DNA of 64,000 nucleotides, taken from contig NMRA01000093.1 in assembly GCA_002633005.1 (NCBI GenBank), forward strand, positions 249,441 through 313,440. Reading direction: 5' to 3'. Under the pieces are notes generated by a model. That model had not been told where the DNA came from. It saw only the letters and a list, made by a program, of their open reading frames with translations, and did no database searches. Below, piece after piece: positions 1 to 12,440 of this stretch (position 1 is the first letter of the stretch; each line of letters begins with the position of its first letter). A program made the translations under genes and the position numbers. Source of the DNA: Phoronis australis. Taxonomy: Eukaryota > Phoronida > Phoronidae.

Positions 1-264
1 ACCATTGTTACATTTTACGAAAGCGACGTCACATTTCATGAGTTTGTATGGTATTTGTCACACGGAGGTAAACGGTTCACACACCTAACGCCTTCTTTCT
101 CGGATTTTTTTAGATGAAATTCTATCAAAAGTGCCAGCTCGAATTTGTAGATGTGTCCTAATGTGCATTCCATTGTTTTAAACATGAGTAGTTTCTTGGT
201 GTAGCCAAAACTGTACCAGTACAGTTTCAACTCCATAGAAAATGAGATTCCTGGATCATGTAAT

Positions 265-780
265 CGCGGGTTGTGGCGGTGGACAGGATTGTTCATCCAT
301 GAACAACCCTGCCCATGTGGCACATACTGAGCCACAACACCACGTTCCTTACAATATCTCTTTTTATCACTACGGCTGGTCTGCTCACTCAGCTTGTCCG
401 GAACCTGCTTTGCAGGTTGTTATAGCCCAGTTGGCTGTTTGATGTACCCACTTGGTACTTTATATGATATTTGACCATTTGGCAGTTTGTTCATATTTGG
501 TACTTCTTATTGAATTTGCCGTTTTGCTCGACCCTCTTGGTAGGCAATCGGCCAATACCCATTTAGTATTATATACCCATTTGGAACCATGCTCACCTGT
601 GCCACTTAGTATTCGATACTCAATTACACATTGGGTATCGTACATGTAAATGTGTGTGTTATCTGTAATTAAGGAACCCATCTAGTTCCTTCTGTAAAAT
701 ATTTATTTGTAGAGCTGTGACCCTGAAATTCCCAATACAACTTGAAATATATACTTTTCTTGTTGTTTTATTTGTCCACA
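265..780 (+). mobile_element. 516-bp insertion (element B), solo-LTR-like or SINE-like
   Basis: The insert is flanked by GTAAT at 260-264 and 781-785. Copy 2 of the host repeat (around 54445-54475) has the uninterrupted site, so these bases read as a 5-bp target-site duplication. It starts CGCGGGTTGTGG and ends TTTGTCCACA. A second, diverged copy lies at 52134-52589. Near its end a short hairpin (GGAACC...GGTTCC) precedes an AT-rich tail. A 5-bp duplication and a TGTGG...CCACA character suggest a solo LTR, but the first seven bases before TGTGG do not fit that cleanly. No coding potential is seen. Confidence 0.7.
281..313. repeat. Hairpin near the 5' end of element B
   Basis: GGACAGGATTGTTCAT and ATGAACAACCCTGCC form a nearly perfect inverted repeat around a two-base loop. 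This part is missing from the second copy of element B at 52 kb. Confidence 0.6.
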
Positions 781-2380
781 GTAATGAGTTTTTTAATTGT
801 TAAAGCGTTCTTACAGTCTTTTGTTGGCGCTCACAGGTCATACACCGATTGTGTATCCGGCAATATAGTAAACACATTTCTCTTAGTGACATCGAGTTTG
901 GCTAATATTTATCGCAATTCTTTGGGAACAAACGACAATAACAAAATTTTGCAAAGGAGAATTCAATTTCGGAAGCCATTTTGATAGAAAAAAGCACCCG
1001 TTTAAGTCCATGATGGTTTGGCATATTTCGGTCAGTGTTTTATTGCCTTGGAGTCATTGTTATTGCAGTAAGTGCCTTGCTCCACACAAAAGGAGCAAAA
1101 CCAAAGTTTTTGATGGCGAGTGGTTCTGTCTACCACCTTAGTTACGAATGACATGTTTTTGAAGACATTGTGGTGGAAGGAAATAAAATCACGCATTTAA
1201 TTTCAGGCAGGTTGACAGATTTTGCCAGTACAACTAGCAAATTATCGACTTTAAAAAGGGCCAATATTTCAAAAAAGTGGCTGCATAGTAACATGACTTG
1301 TTCTAAACAGCTTAAAAGCCGAAAGAATTACCATTGATCCTATGACGTCAAACCTGTCTGAAATAGTGGTGGAAACAACGGATCAAACCGTGACGTGTAT
1401 ACGTAAAAATGGGAGGCCTAGCAGGGGAAATAGAAAATATTTTGGCACTCTGAAAGGACATGATCATTTTGCTCAAACCTGGTCTAGGTCGATAGTTTAA
1501 ATGGGCAATAGTCCGAAAAAAGCTGACTGACGGCTTTTCGGACTCTAAAAACATGCACGTTCTCTTTCTATTATCTTTTAAGGTAAAATATGAATTAAAA
1601 TTGCCATTTGGTCAGTGTTTGTTAGGTCGAAGCACATATAGACAAACACAGAGATTGGACATTCTATTATTAATGGACGTGAGGCGCCATTTTTGTGTTG
1701 CAGGGCGCTGTAAATAACACGCACAGATGTAGGCAGATAAGGGAACTTGGTATACCAACCCTTTTGCTACATCGCATAAAAAGTACATGATAACCATCGC
1801 TGACTTCTGCGTTGATCGTTTTTGTTCCATACAATCCACTTTCAATGAAATCTAGTTCAAATCACACATTGGGGCCCGTTCGACATAAAATTGTTGAGTG
1901 TTTTGTTTGTCCGTTGCCATCTATTCTAATAACCCGGTGGCCGCAGTTATAGCCTCTAGAGTTTAACTTAACGCAATTTCCGAACTTGCACAAGCGAGCC
2001 CCAGTTTTTTAAAAGGAATGTTTTCAACAAGATACAAAAATGTTTACACGGTGGATATCCTCACGTTTAGAAGTAAGTCGCAAGAAAAGGATTGCAGTCT
2101 GAATTCAGGTCTTCGTGGCAGACTACAGAAGGCTATAGTTACATTTTCAAACAATACCGTGCTGGCCAACAGTTCAGAAATAATCAATTTTTGAAGTTGA
2201 TGCACGCCTAAACAAGATTTCAAATCTCAACCCTAATAAATGAGATGATTTTAAAAATCTTTCATGACCATGATGTACTAGCACTACTATATGTTAAATT
2301 GTAGTGTGTACAATGCACTGTGTCCTCGTTAAATGAATTCAAAAATATTAGTAACAATAACAATGACAATAACAATAATA

Positions 2381-2433
<53 letters not shown>
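2381..2433 (+). repeat. (ATG)n microsatellite
   Basis: About 17-18 uninterrupted ATG units lie inside element A copy 1. The related sites at 53660 and 56040 have only scattered AAT/GAT triplets, so the expansion is specific to this copy. The ORFs reading poly-Met, poly-Ile or poly-Ser here are artefacts of the repeat. Confidence 0.95.
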
Positions 2434-2731
2434 AATAATAATGTTGACAATAATGATAACGGTAATGAGTAATAGTAGTGGTAGCAGTAATAGTAGTAAT
2501 AGTAATGTAATACTTAAAAAATGGTAATGGTTAGGCAAATTCATGCCGTGTCAGCCCGGAAGGCATTCCTATAGAAGAGGTATACGAAAAGTTTCATCCA
2601 AAAGGGTGCTTTTTCACACAAAAAAAATACTCTGCAAAATTGTGAAATTTTCGACAAAATATTATCTAAGAAGGTGCCTTATCTAAATTTCTGGAATAGA
2701 ACTGTGCAAAAATGTGAATTTTTACACAAAA

Positions 2732-2978
2732 CATGCGCGCACCAAGCCTAAAATATAGGGGGGGGGGCTCAAATTTCTGACAATGTGGACCTTTTACTAA
2801 CAAAAAACGGGGGATTAAAAGAACGAAGTACCACGTTCAGAGCTGTGAATTGTGCATACGTGCCCTTTTAGTGGACTTTTGTCGCGTTTTCTCGGACTGT
2901 TTGTGTCTCTGAGGAGGACCCCTTTGCCCACTTCGCCAAATGGGAGGGCTCGTTTGAGCCCCCTCTGGTGCGCGCATG
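2732..2978. mobile_element. 247-bp MITE-like insertion with 13-bp TIRs
   Basis: CATGCGCGCACCA (2732-2744) is answered by its exact complement TGGTGCGCGCATG (2966-2978). CAAAA flanks both sides (2727-2731 and 2979-2983). The matching place in copy 2 of the host (around 56325-56340) lacks the insert. Internal words (a G run, a block reading GTGGACCTTTT, an AAAACGGGG block) recur inside the 14106-14406 MITE, where the same GCGCGCACC motif pair sits internally. Confidence 0.75.
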
Positions 2979-3270
2979 CAAAACTAGTATTTAAATGGGT
3001 CACTTTTTTGTCCGATCCCACTCTCTAAATGGGTAGATATCCAAATTTTTCGGGCGGCACCCCTTGTCCAAAAATGCTCCAGTACCACCGGCCGTGTCAG
3101 ATACCACTTGATCATGGTTTTGGTCATTTTCTTCGTAACATGACAGTGGTTTCGTAAAATGTAACAATGGTACATGTCTCGCATGTACATTAGACTTTAA
3201 ATGTAACAACTTGTTACAATTTAGGAGAGGCTTAGCAACGTAAAATGTAACGAAATTGTTATATTCTACG

Positions 3271-4738
3271 GCTACACTGATGCAAAAGTAATTTCGTTGA
3301 CGCACTGTCATTGCTTACGCCAGGCCAACGGACTCACTAAAACTGGAAGAGGAGACGGACAAAAACTATCATGGACCATAGATCTTCCAAGTTGTCTCAA
3401 AGATCTGAGGTCGTATGGGTCATTTCACCAATGCCCACGTTTTCTAAAACGATCCTTGTGAATGATTCCATATCCCAGTGGTTTCGTGTCTAAAAGAAAT
3501 AGCTCTAATTCGATGTTCAGTGCTCATGATTCAAAAATGCAATCAAATTAATTCGTTTGATTAGTTAAGTTATGATAAAGCCTTAATCAGAGATCATAAA
3601 CAGAACTCCATAGAGGCAGATTTCTTTTGATGGCTTTAAAATAATATAGGGCAAATGAAACAAAAATAATCAGCTAGCAATGACTAAACAAATTGTTTAT
3701 ATAAAGGTACGCATTCCTCTCTCCAGAGGCCTATACTAAGTAATGGGTTAGAATTATCGATACTTTTGTCAGTGCTTAACTAAGCCTTGGGCATCTTCCG
3801 GAATATAGATAGTTCCCCAGTGTTTATATTAGCTGAAAATATCACTGTTGAAAAGTTAAAGAATAAAAATACATTGGATACCGACCTGTCTTCTGTCAAC
3901 GTTGACGCAGAATGCTGATAATTATGTATCTGATTCACTTTGAAGAAATTATGATCTTTATAGTAGCTTGATTGGTTGGCAGCTTGGGCATGTTCACTAC
4001 GTAGTCGAGACGTCGAGTTCTTCTGACGTCAAACCATATAGGTTCATGATGCATTGTATAAGACCTACTCTACATCATTAATTTCTTTGCTAGACTTCAC
4101 AGGAAACGGCAGGGATTACAATTGTGATGTGCACGCTTACATGCTTTCTGGTGGCAACATCCCACGGCGGGTTAATCCCACGAAAGAGGCATATATTGCG
4201 TGCCGTTCGAAGGGTGACTTTTTCAAGACCATTTTCCATACGAACGGCTGATTTTTCAAAAGGATTACTTTGGGAAGTTTGAAACCACAAAGGTACCTTT
4301 TCCAACCACACAGGTCTACAGACGGACTTCCAATCATCTCTATTAAGTTTTGGATGAAAAAATTCTATTTATTTTTGATAACATGGCATATCTTCTTATA
4401 TTGTTTCATGTCTAATGATTTAAAAATTCAGCTCTCCAAGAACCCCAGCTTTAGGGAATTAACTTTTACCAGAAGGTGAATATTTTGGAGCTCAACCTTA
4501 CGAAATGATGACCTCGTGTAAGCGCCTTTCAAACGGATCCCTTTTTCTAAAGATCACTCTCAAAATGGGTGTGTGTCTTAATTTTCCAGCTGCATACCCG
4601 TCAAAATAAGTGAAAGCTCCCAACCATGGACATTCCACGCACAAAACTCCTCACCCATGCCTCACACGTTTCAAATCAAGTGACACTTAAATGAGACCCG
4701 AGTTGTATCAATTATATAACGGATATCTGAGCCAGTAA
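3271..4738. other. No gene seen
   Basis: AT-rich sequence without an ORF that I can support. Short phrases around 4200-4640 (CTCTCAAAATGGGTG and similar) faintly resemble the right end of element A, suggesting an old decayed relative. Confidence 0.5.
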
Positions 4739-4806
4739 CTAAAACTGATCGTAAACTGGTCGTAAACTGATCGTAAACTGGTCGTAAACTGATCGTAAAC
4801 TGGTCG
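4739..4806 (+). repeat. 11-bp tandem repeat
   Basis: Six units alternate AACTGATCGTA and AACTGGTCGTA, so the array is also a 22-bp dimer. Confidence 0.85.
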
Positions 4807-5341
4807 ATCCTCCTGAGTGTTGTGGCAGAGTTTCTCTTTACAAAATATTTTATAATTAGTTTTTGTTTTTTAAAGTTATGTGGAACTATATTGATATTTA
4901 AGCTAATACATAAAAATATTAATTTTAACTCAGTAAAAGTATTCATTTCTCAACGTAGAAAGTGTATAAAATTTGATTTTTAATGTTTTACTAATCCGTC
5001 AAACTTAACAAAGAGAAAGCTACAGTGATAGTGAAACAATAGCATCAATGAAATGATCAAATTCTAGTTGACATACATGTTTAATACGTCATATCTCAAA
5101 ACCGCTGTTGCAGGTTTTTTGAAACCCCCTGAGCACGATGGAATATTCTAGAAACAATTGCTAAAAGTGTTTTGGAGAACGCTACACAAAGCACAGCATG
5201 TGAAAGCTTCATATAAATATTATCAGCCATACCTGAGATAACATATTCCGAAGTTAACCAAAGTTCTCTAAGGATTTAGGTCTTACTTAACTTTAAACCG
5301 TTTGAAGGTGGTTCTGTAGTAACATCAATTCAAAAATTAGT
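4807..5341. other. No gene seen
   Basis: AT-rich anonymous sequence. I see no coding, RNA or repeat signal. Confidence 0.5.
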
Positions 5342-5735
5342 TGGTCTAGTTACAACATAGATTATAGAGTCTATGGTTACAACATAGATTACATAGTCTA
5401 TGGTTACAACATAGATTACATAGTCTATGGTTACAACATAGATTACATAGTCTATGGTTACAACATAGATTACATAGTCTATGGTTACAGCATAGATTAT
5501 ATAGTCTATGGTTACAGCATAGATTATATAGTCTATGGTTACAACATAGATTATATAGTCTATGGTTACAACATAGATTATATAGTCTATGGTTACAACA
5601 TAGATTGTATAGTCTATGGTTACAACATAGATTATATAGTCTATGGTTACAACATAGATTATATAGTCTATGGTTACAACATACATTATATAGTCTATGG
5701 TTACAACATAGATTATATAGTCTATGGTTACAACA
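5342..5735 (+). repeat. 27-bp minisatellite, about 14 units
   Basis: The unit GGTTACAACATAGATTATAT plus AGTCTAT repeats about 14.6 times. Variants differ at one or two positions (ATTACATAG, ATTATATAG, ACAGC for ACAAC). Each unit contains a near-palindrome, CATAGA...TCTATG. Because 27 is a multiple of three, the reverse strand stays open as a 9-residue peptide repeat. I read that as a by-product, not a gene. Confidence 0.95.
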
Positions 5736-6444
5736 ACCCTGTCTGGCCTATTTACATTGACACCACTTTTCGGTCGGTCATTTTTCCGGCTATCTTCAGG
5801 TGTTACAGCGTTCTAAGAGGGCTTCCATCACAGCTGCGAAGCTGAACCCATCGAAATCTGAACCAACTGGTTCGAGAAAAGCCCTGGCTTCTACTTTGTC
5901 TCAGGACACCCGGCAGCACATGAATTTCTCAAGAACGCCAAGAAGTTTTGCCTTGGCATGCCTAAAATTGTACAAACAATGCGAATCTGGCATTTTCTTC
6001 CCCAAATCACGGTCTGGCCAGAGCGGAGACAATATTACAGGCGGTCTTGACCTCTAGATTCCAAAACTTTATGCTAACATATGTCATTACCAACCAGACA
6101 TTCTTCCAATTTAAATTTGTTTTTAATTGTATTTGCAACAAAATTTCGGCCTGATCAAGGACGTATTTTCAAAATGACGAAACTGTCAGATCCGGGTAGA
6201 ACAGAACAGAAGCCATAATGGGTGAACATTTTTTACTTACAACATCTTCAAACAACTACAGAATACCACTCGTGCCAATGAATCCCAATTGATCCCACAT
6301 AATTTCTGTCAAACTTAACCAAACCACTTTTTCTTTCTAGAGGGCCTGCCTGAAATGTTCAAAACGTGGTTTTACCTTGAGCAACGCGCACTATGAAGTA
6401 ACACAATCATGCTGATATTTTAAGAACACGTTTTTGAAACTGTT
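5736..6444. other. No confirmed gene
   Basis: A polypyrimidine tract ending in AG (5785-5799) precedes an open frame to 6057, but no donor site or recognisable domain supports an exon. The remainder is anonymous. Confidence 0.4.
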
Positions 6445-6520
6445 GACGCACATGGGGTTTGAACCGTAGACCTTCCGGTTGCCAGCACTTTTACATTAAA
6501 TCACCGAGTCACTCATTGTT
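6445..6520 (-). repeat. tRNA-like SINE head (Pol III promoter remnant)
   Basis: On the reverse strand the sequence reads GTGACTCGGTGA, then after about 35 bases GGTTCAAACCC. The second is a full match to the tRNA B-box consensus; the first is a weak A box. The cloverleaf is imperfect, so a tRNA-derived repeat is more likely than a working tRNA. Confidence 0.45.
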
Positions 6521-9500
6521 TATGGGTTCATCTGATGATACACTGTGAGTGTATCACATATGAGTGCTCGTTCTTCTGAGGACGCTATGATACCTGAAGA
6601 TGACCGGAGAAAAGCTCGATTGAAATGTTGTGCCAATTCTAATGGGATAGAGCTGGTTGTAAAGAGACCAATAGTTATTAGAAATGTCTCAACCTCTTGC
6701 TGAAAACGGGAACATGGGATTTATTAAAGTGTTAAACCCCAAAGAGTAAATCGGTATTGAGAAGCAACAATTTCATTACCATGGAGTCAAAATATAGATT
6801 GACGTCCTGTTTCCTATAGCGTAGATTATGACCTATCGACAAATTTTGAGCTCCAGCTTAAGTGACCAATCACAACGCAGCATTCTTGATACACTTTCGT
6901 TTGCAAGCCGCCATTTTACCCGTCAAACAACACGTTGTCGGGTAAAGCTTATTGCTTTTGTCGGGTGTCACACGACTATTTGCAAAGGGGCGGAGCTAGA
7001 GGTAGGTTAATTTTGTCGTATGTTTACACTTGAGGCAGACAGTGAGCTCAGTACACAGCCATCGGGCCGGAACCCAGAGCCTGCAGGTCGCCACTAGATA
7101 TCATGACACTCTTGTGTAACTGTACTCGCGTAATGTGAAAAGATTCCACTATTACTGTTTTGATCGTGTACATATCAAAGAGAAAGTCATTATGACAAAC
7201 GGTTTGGTATTTGCTCGTCTGTTTATTTTTAACAGCCCACGACAAGGGTTTTAGTTTTAGTCAAATGACTGAGACTTTCTCATTGTGGAAATACAGTATA
7301 TTAAACAGCAAAAATGAGACGCTGTGTATTACGCAATATCGCTCTGCTGACTGACTGGTCATGAAATACAGGTGTGAATTAAAATCCTTGACCAGGATAA
7401 TGAGGTCTGTAAACAGGAGCATTGGGGGATACCAACTAGAGCTTTGATACAGGTTGGACTTTCCGTAGTGTAGTATACAACGTGATGTTAAATAAATGAC
7501 TTTCTTGTCTTTTTACATATTTATCGCATCTGTGTACTGACTATAATCCCGCTGATGACATTGAGTAATATTGTAATGTTGATATGAAGCACAGCGTCTC
7601 GTTTTTACTAACTGTTTACTGACCATCTGGCCAAAAACTGACAATGGAAATAAATTAAAGGGGGCCATGTCCTTAAATAAATTCTCAATGATCGCCTTTG
7701 GCCATGGTCACGCTGCACGTTTTTTCACTGTATGACGTCATCATAGTAGGGTTGTTTAGAAATTGTTTTTATTTTCATGTGTTAATTGCACATGTATGTT
7801 AATTTTCTGACGACAGCAACAAGCAGCCCGGATTTAACATCGGAGACAGGTTTACATTTCAAAGTTCTGACACAACAGTAGCTGCCAGTAAAGGTGACGT
7901 TTGGAAAACGGAACAAAATATCATTCGAATCACGTTTTTGGCCAAAACGCTCCTGTTTCAGCCTTCCACAGTTCCAAGCTCAGATGTTCTGAGATATAAC
8001 TTGCCGTGTCAGAGCTCTCCGAGCAATTGGGATTTTAGAAAACAGTGTTCTCTTTTGTTTATCTTTCAAGCAATCGTAAATGAAATAAAAAACAATTTGT
8101 GGCTTACCTGCTGGTTTCCGACACCTGTAAAGTGAGCAACTGGACAACTTAACAGAACTATATAAATAACTGGATTTACAATATTTCAGATTGCACAATA
8201 CACTGTATTTGCTAATACTTCACCTGGTTGTCACGTAATATGCAATGAAAGGTAAATACTACAATTGAACATCCGTGCGTACAGTTTGCTAGTTTGCTAT
8301 ACAATTTAAACTATACTTAATTCAAGGCTATTGAAGTCATTTATAACAATCATTGTTTTAATTTCGTAAAGCAATCACAGGATATTAGCGATAGAGTTTC
8401 CCAAAATATTTCATTGTCTTTATTTCGTGATTGCAGAATACAGGTGAATCAGTCAATTTCCTGATTAAACAGCTAGGAATAACAAAGGGGACAATTGTTT
8501 TCTAAAAGACATTATCTTTACATTACAACGTTGTTTTGATTGAATGAATAACGAAACTTTAAACATCGACACATATTTTAGCCTCGAAGTAGTTTGATGT
8601 ATTAATTGTATTGCAATTTCCTTAAAACTATTCAGTCACTTTATATACATTGATTGTGTTTTTGGATTGAATTTCATAGCGCTCTTCTCTGAAAATGGGC
8701 TGGTTTTGCGAAAACTCGTTTACAGGGAGCGCCTGAAAATGAGCCGTTTTAGTGCAGGCTAATTTAATTTCAGAACTAAGTCTTTATACTTCAAACGAGC
8801 CTCAAGAGGCGCGTCGGAGTAATTGCGAAGTAGGTGGATTGGCTTGAAACTTCTGCCACGTGACGTGTGTAAACTCGCCTGAACAGACCCGGATGCAAAA
8901 TCAAGACCAGAGGGGTGGGTGGGTGTGACAATGAACAGACGTGGGTTGCACTTCATAATGTTTTGTATTACAGCAATAAAGAAGAGGCCCATCAGGGTTC
9001 CAGATCCCATGGACCTTCGTGTAGCAAAATTTCTCCTAAACGACTCCTGTTGTTCAACAAAGTAGTCCAGGATTTTTGATCGGCGTACCATTTGCTATCG
9101 CAATGTATTTAATTTCCATACTTTCATTACAGTTTGGGTCGGTTACAGGTTTTGAAACATTGGTACAAAACATGGAATTTTATTAGACTTTATTTTCTCC
9201 AAGTTCACGTCACAGATTTTGTCATCCGGACACGTGTATACGATTATCTTCCTGATGAAAGCAGGTTGTGTCGGTCGTTGATGGAAATAGTGAGTTTACC
9301 TTCGGATAAACTTCAACATTCCAACCACGTGGTGGCCATTTTGCCGTTATACGCAAGTAACGTTTCGACCTTACTCGCGATACACTTATCTAACACTCTC
9401 GTTACTTTTCGTGATATTGGTTGATATCGTCGAAGACGGAAAAAACTCGCACTACAGTTAAAAACACAGCTCAAGTGTTATGTTTTTATGATACCTCGGA

Positions 9501-10741
9501 TGTTGAACTCGTTTCGATACTGCGACGAGACAAAAAACACCAACACGCATACAATTGTTGAGACAAGTCTTTTTTGGCTCCCGTCAAAACTTTCAGAAAT
9601 CCTCATTTACGGTTTTATATCTTGGCCGTGACGTTTTGATACCAAAGCTTGAAGAAATACCTGAATGCAGTAGTGAAAGCGCCGCTTTGGTTGCCTGGTC
9701 ACTCTCGTTGTCTGGAGATAAACAGATTGGCCATAGATTTGACTGTATGATTTTTTGTCAAGTTAACGGAAAGTAATGACCAACCGTGGATTGCTTAATT
9801 ATAAAGAAGCGTCCATTGACATATGCCAAAATAACCGGTACTGCTTGTACTTGAAGATCAATTTCAAAACCAGAGAGTGCACATTTTCCCTTAATATTCT
9901 TCTTCAAATATCGATGATTTTCACAATCGAATGAACGTGCATTGGAATAAACTCGCGCGTGTTTTATTTCAAACAAAAACTCTAATTACATTTTTGTCCA
10001 ACGCAGCCACTAATTAATTGAGAGTAGCAGTGTTAACTCTTCAATCCGGCGTTGACTTGTGCCAGCTTTGCATTCTAATTCGCGCATCAAGTAACTGTGG
10101 CCGACTTGCCTACTTGTCAAGCGACGTCTTTACACGCCGAAGGTTAACTCAATCAATACTGTATCTTCAAGCAAGTATGTTGACGGATTGATCAAGTTTG
10201 AAAGCTATGGATAGCCAAAATGGATACAAAATCCAAACCACTTTACTTCCAAGCTAGAGTTGGAATAAAATCCAATACTTTATTTCGAGTGTGCAGGACC
10301 AAAACATATAATAAACATACCATAACGTAAAACTTTGTGTCAGACTGAAAAGTTCATCAGGACTTTTTATACTCATACATACATAAATAACTGCGACAGG
10401 ACCGAATCATGTGCCAGCCAAAGTTCAATGGTGTTAGGTGCTCGTGCTCCTGAGTGGTCAAGTTTTCTTTTTTTTCAAGTTTTGTTTTTTCAATGTAGTC
10501 TTTTGTTCTGCGGTGGTCACATTTTCGCTTACGTGTTATTGTTTTAGGTATGCTACGTTTTCTTCTGCGCCACTTCGAACACTTTTGATGTAAGTGGTAT
10601 TATTTTTTATTTTTATATACAAAGTAATTTCTGGATTGAAAAAGGAAAATCATTTTGTGGACTGGACTGGAATTGAAAATTATTGTTTTAACATTTGAAG
10701 TGAAAAAATAATGTGGATTTTTCTGGTTGAACTTTCCACAG
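6521..10741. other. Long stretch without a supported gene
   Basis: AT-rich and unique within the window. ORFs of 60-110 codons occur (for example the reverse-strand frame at 8759-9091) but show no family motif, codon signature or splice signals that I can defend. Confidence 0.4.
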
Positions 10742-10759
10742 AAAACGTTTGCCTAACAG

Positions 10760-10992
10760 GCAAGTGCCAGGATGAAGTTTTATAATGCACACTGCCTGCA
10801 GAGCGAAGATGCCAAAGTGTTGCAGCCCCGGAGTCGTGATGATTTATTCAAGTGGCGTGCAAATATCCATCAAGATGGCCAAAGACCTGTTTTACCAGAG
10901 GTCGTAAGCCCGCTCGCAGCACAGGCGGCCGTGGGCACGTTATTGGGAACGCGGCGTTTAGTTCTGTTAAAAGAGCGCTCCAGAGATAGTTC
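10760..10992 (+). CDS. Candidate internal exon, function unknown
   Basis: An open frame of about 77 codons lies between a possible acceptor (CTAACAG at 10753-10759, with a stronger pyrimidine tract and AG at 10740) and a possible donor (TCG|GTAAAG at 10992/10993). The stretch is visibly more GC-rich than the AT-rich DNA on both sides, which is what an exon would do here. The predicted peptide is hydrophilic, with a middle part reading DDLFKWRANIHQDGQRP, then a small Ala/Leu-rich part and a basic end. No domain is recognised. If the first in-frame ATG at 10772 is the true start, this would instead be a short first exon. Homology or transcript evidence is absent, so this is only a suggestion. 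Confidence 0.25.
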
Positions 10993-10993
10993 C

Positions 10994-12294
10994 CACGGTC
11001 GGTAAAGATAGAGGTCACATCAGTAAGTTACGGGATCACGCAAGTTTCACTCAGTGTCGTGAAAAAGGGTTTGTGTCAAATTATAAAAAGGTATGCTACA
11101 TGTAGCACAACGTGTGTAGTCCCGACCCATTGTCAGGCGACATGTAGGGCTTTATCAACAAATCTGTGGATTTCGACAAAAGTAACTCCAAATATTAACT
11201 CTTTAAACTCGTGAAATGGATCACGTGACCATATCTTTTTCGTAAAATTAGGCAATAACCTTCATTCATAGCAAGACAACGGTATCATTCTCATGACTAA
11301 ATTTCATTCGATATTTTAATCGTGATCTCGTACAAAACGGTCTGAATTACAAGTTTCTGAAATATCATTTCGTGAGCTTCAACGGACTTCTACAATAGAT
11401 TGCGTGGAGCATTACGCAATGGAGGAAAGGGACTTTAAAGCGCTGCTTGAAAACTGTTACCGTTTTAAGTCTGGTGCCTGGTATTTATTCAAATGATACT
11501 AGCAAGTGACACTATAGAATAAAAAAACTCATAGATTAATCGATCAGCCTTTTAAACTGATTTATTTACGCGGTGTTGTTACCATGCCGAGGCGCTAAAA
11601 ATGAAACAAAATTGAATTTCGGCATATACTGGCACATATGGGATTTTATGTGAGAATCTTTTGGGTGGTTATGTGCGAAGTGTGGATGAAACAACTACGT
11701 CATTGGAAAATTCCAACAACGAGTGTGAAGGCAAATAATCAGACCCCAGCTTTGACAACGAGACTCAGTTATGAAAATAAAAGGCATACTTCGATTTTCA
11801 TTTATAAGCCAGCTGCGAGGAGCGAAATGCAGATTTAAATAAGTGAAATGTGGCTTTTATTCCGAGGGCCTTTCCATGCTGCTGATTTTGCCGAAGCAGA
11901 CAATACTGTTGGTTGAGCTTAAAAATTAAAGCAGTTCAGAGGAATGCTTTGTGAACAAAGAAGGACAAGAAGAATAATTCCCAAACAAGTAAAGATCTTT
12001 TTTTTACATTCCTGAAAAAGTTCACTTTTCGTATAAAAAGTGACAATTTGGGAATCGATGCTTAGGAGTTACCAAGAAAACGATATCATGATCCCGGTCC
12101 TCTACAGCTGTACTTCTACTCTGGTGCGTCGTTGTCACCACAGAACCACCACGGAGACACTGACACTACTACCAGCAATTTGTAAACATATGTAAATCTT
12201 GAAATGGCCCGGAAACATGGATCACAAACATTTTCAAGTTTGGTCTGCACGCCACATGTTGGCCACATCACGTGGACAGGCCTAATGAACATAA
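10994..12294. other. No gene seen
   Basis: Anonymous AT-rich sequence with no repeat shared with other parts of the window that I noticed. Confidence 0.45.
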
Positions 12295-12440
12295 ATCTGG
12301 TAAGAACTGGCCCTACCGGGTCTCGAACCCTGGACATTCTGCTAACTGTGCCCACTGTAAAGTCTGATTGGGTGTCTGTGTTCGACCACTGGTCCCGGTG
12401 GCTCAGTGGACTAGAGTCACCGTCTTCCAGAAATCCTTTC
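12295..12440. repeat. Two tRNA-like (SINE) fragments in opposite orientation
   Basis: Reverse strand around 12300-12355: TGGGCACAGTTAG (A-box-like) followed by GGTTCGAGACC (B-box-like). Forward strand from 12389: GGTGGCTCAGTGGACTAGAG, which contains a perfect A box (TGGCTCAGTGG) without a matching B box downstream. These look like truncated tRNA-derived repeats lying head to head. Confidence 0.4.

Larger units (their letters stand above)
1..3270 (+). mobile_element. Element A, copy 1 (TIR element, left end cut by window)
   Basis: Nearly the whole stretch aligns with 54181-56655 in the same orientation. The opening bases (TTACATTTTACGAAAGCGACGTC) recur at 54203, and the close at 3130-3270 matches 56480-56650. 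The right end is built of TAAAATGTAACA-type words in both orientations and is the inverted complement of the left end of copy 2, so the unit is bounded by long terminal inverted repeats. No transposase is visible, so it looks non-autonomous. Compared with copy 2 this copy has gained three things: a 516-bp insert (265-780), a 247-bp insert (2732-2978) and an expanded ATG microsatellite (2381-2433). The superfamily is not recognised. Confidence 0.8.

Noticed and set aside
2262-2544. ORFs on both strands rich in Met, Ile or Ser
   Set aside because: They read through the (ATG)n microsatellite; period-3 repeats stay open without being genes.
5330-5686. 118-codon reverse-strand ORF with a 9-residue repeat
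   Set aside because: Consequence of the 27-bp minisatellite; no composition or start context supports a gene.
5800-6057. Open frame after a good polypyrimidine-AG acceptor
   Set aside because: No plausible donor within the open frame and no recognised domain.
8759-9091. 110-codon reverse-strand ORF with a hydrophobic stretch
   Set aside because: No family motif, no splice context and no duplicate to test conservation; length alone is not enough at this base composition.
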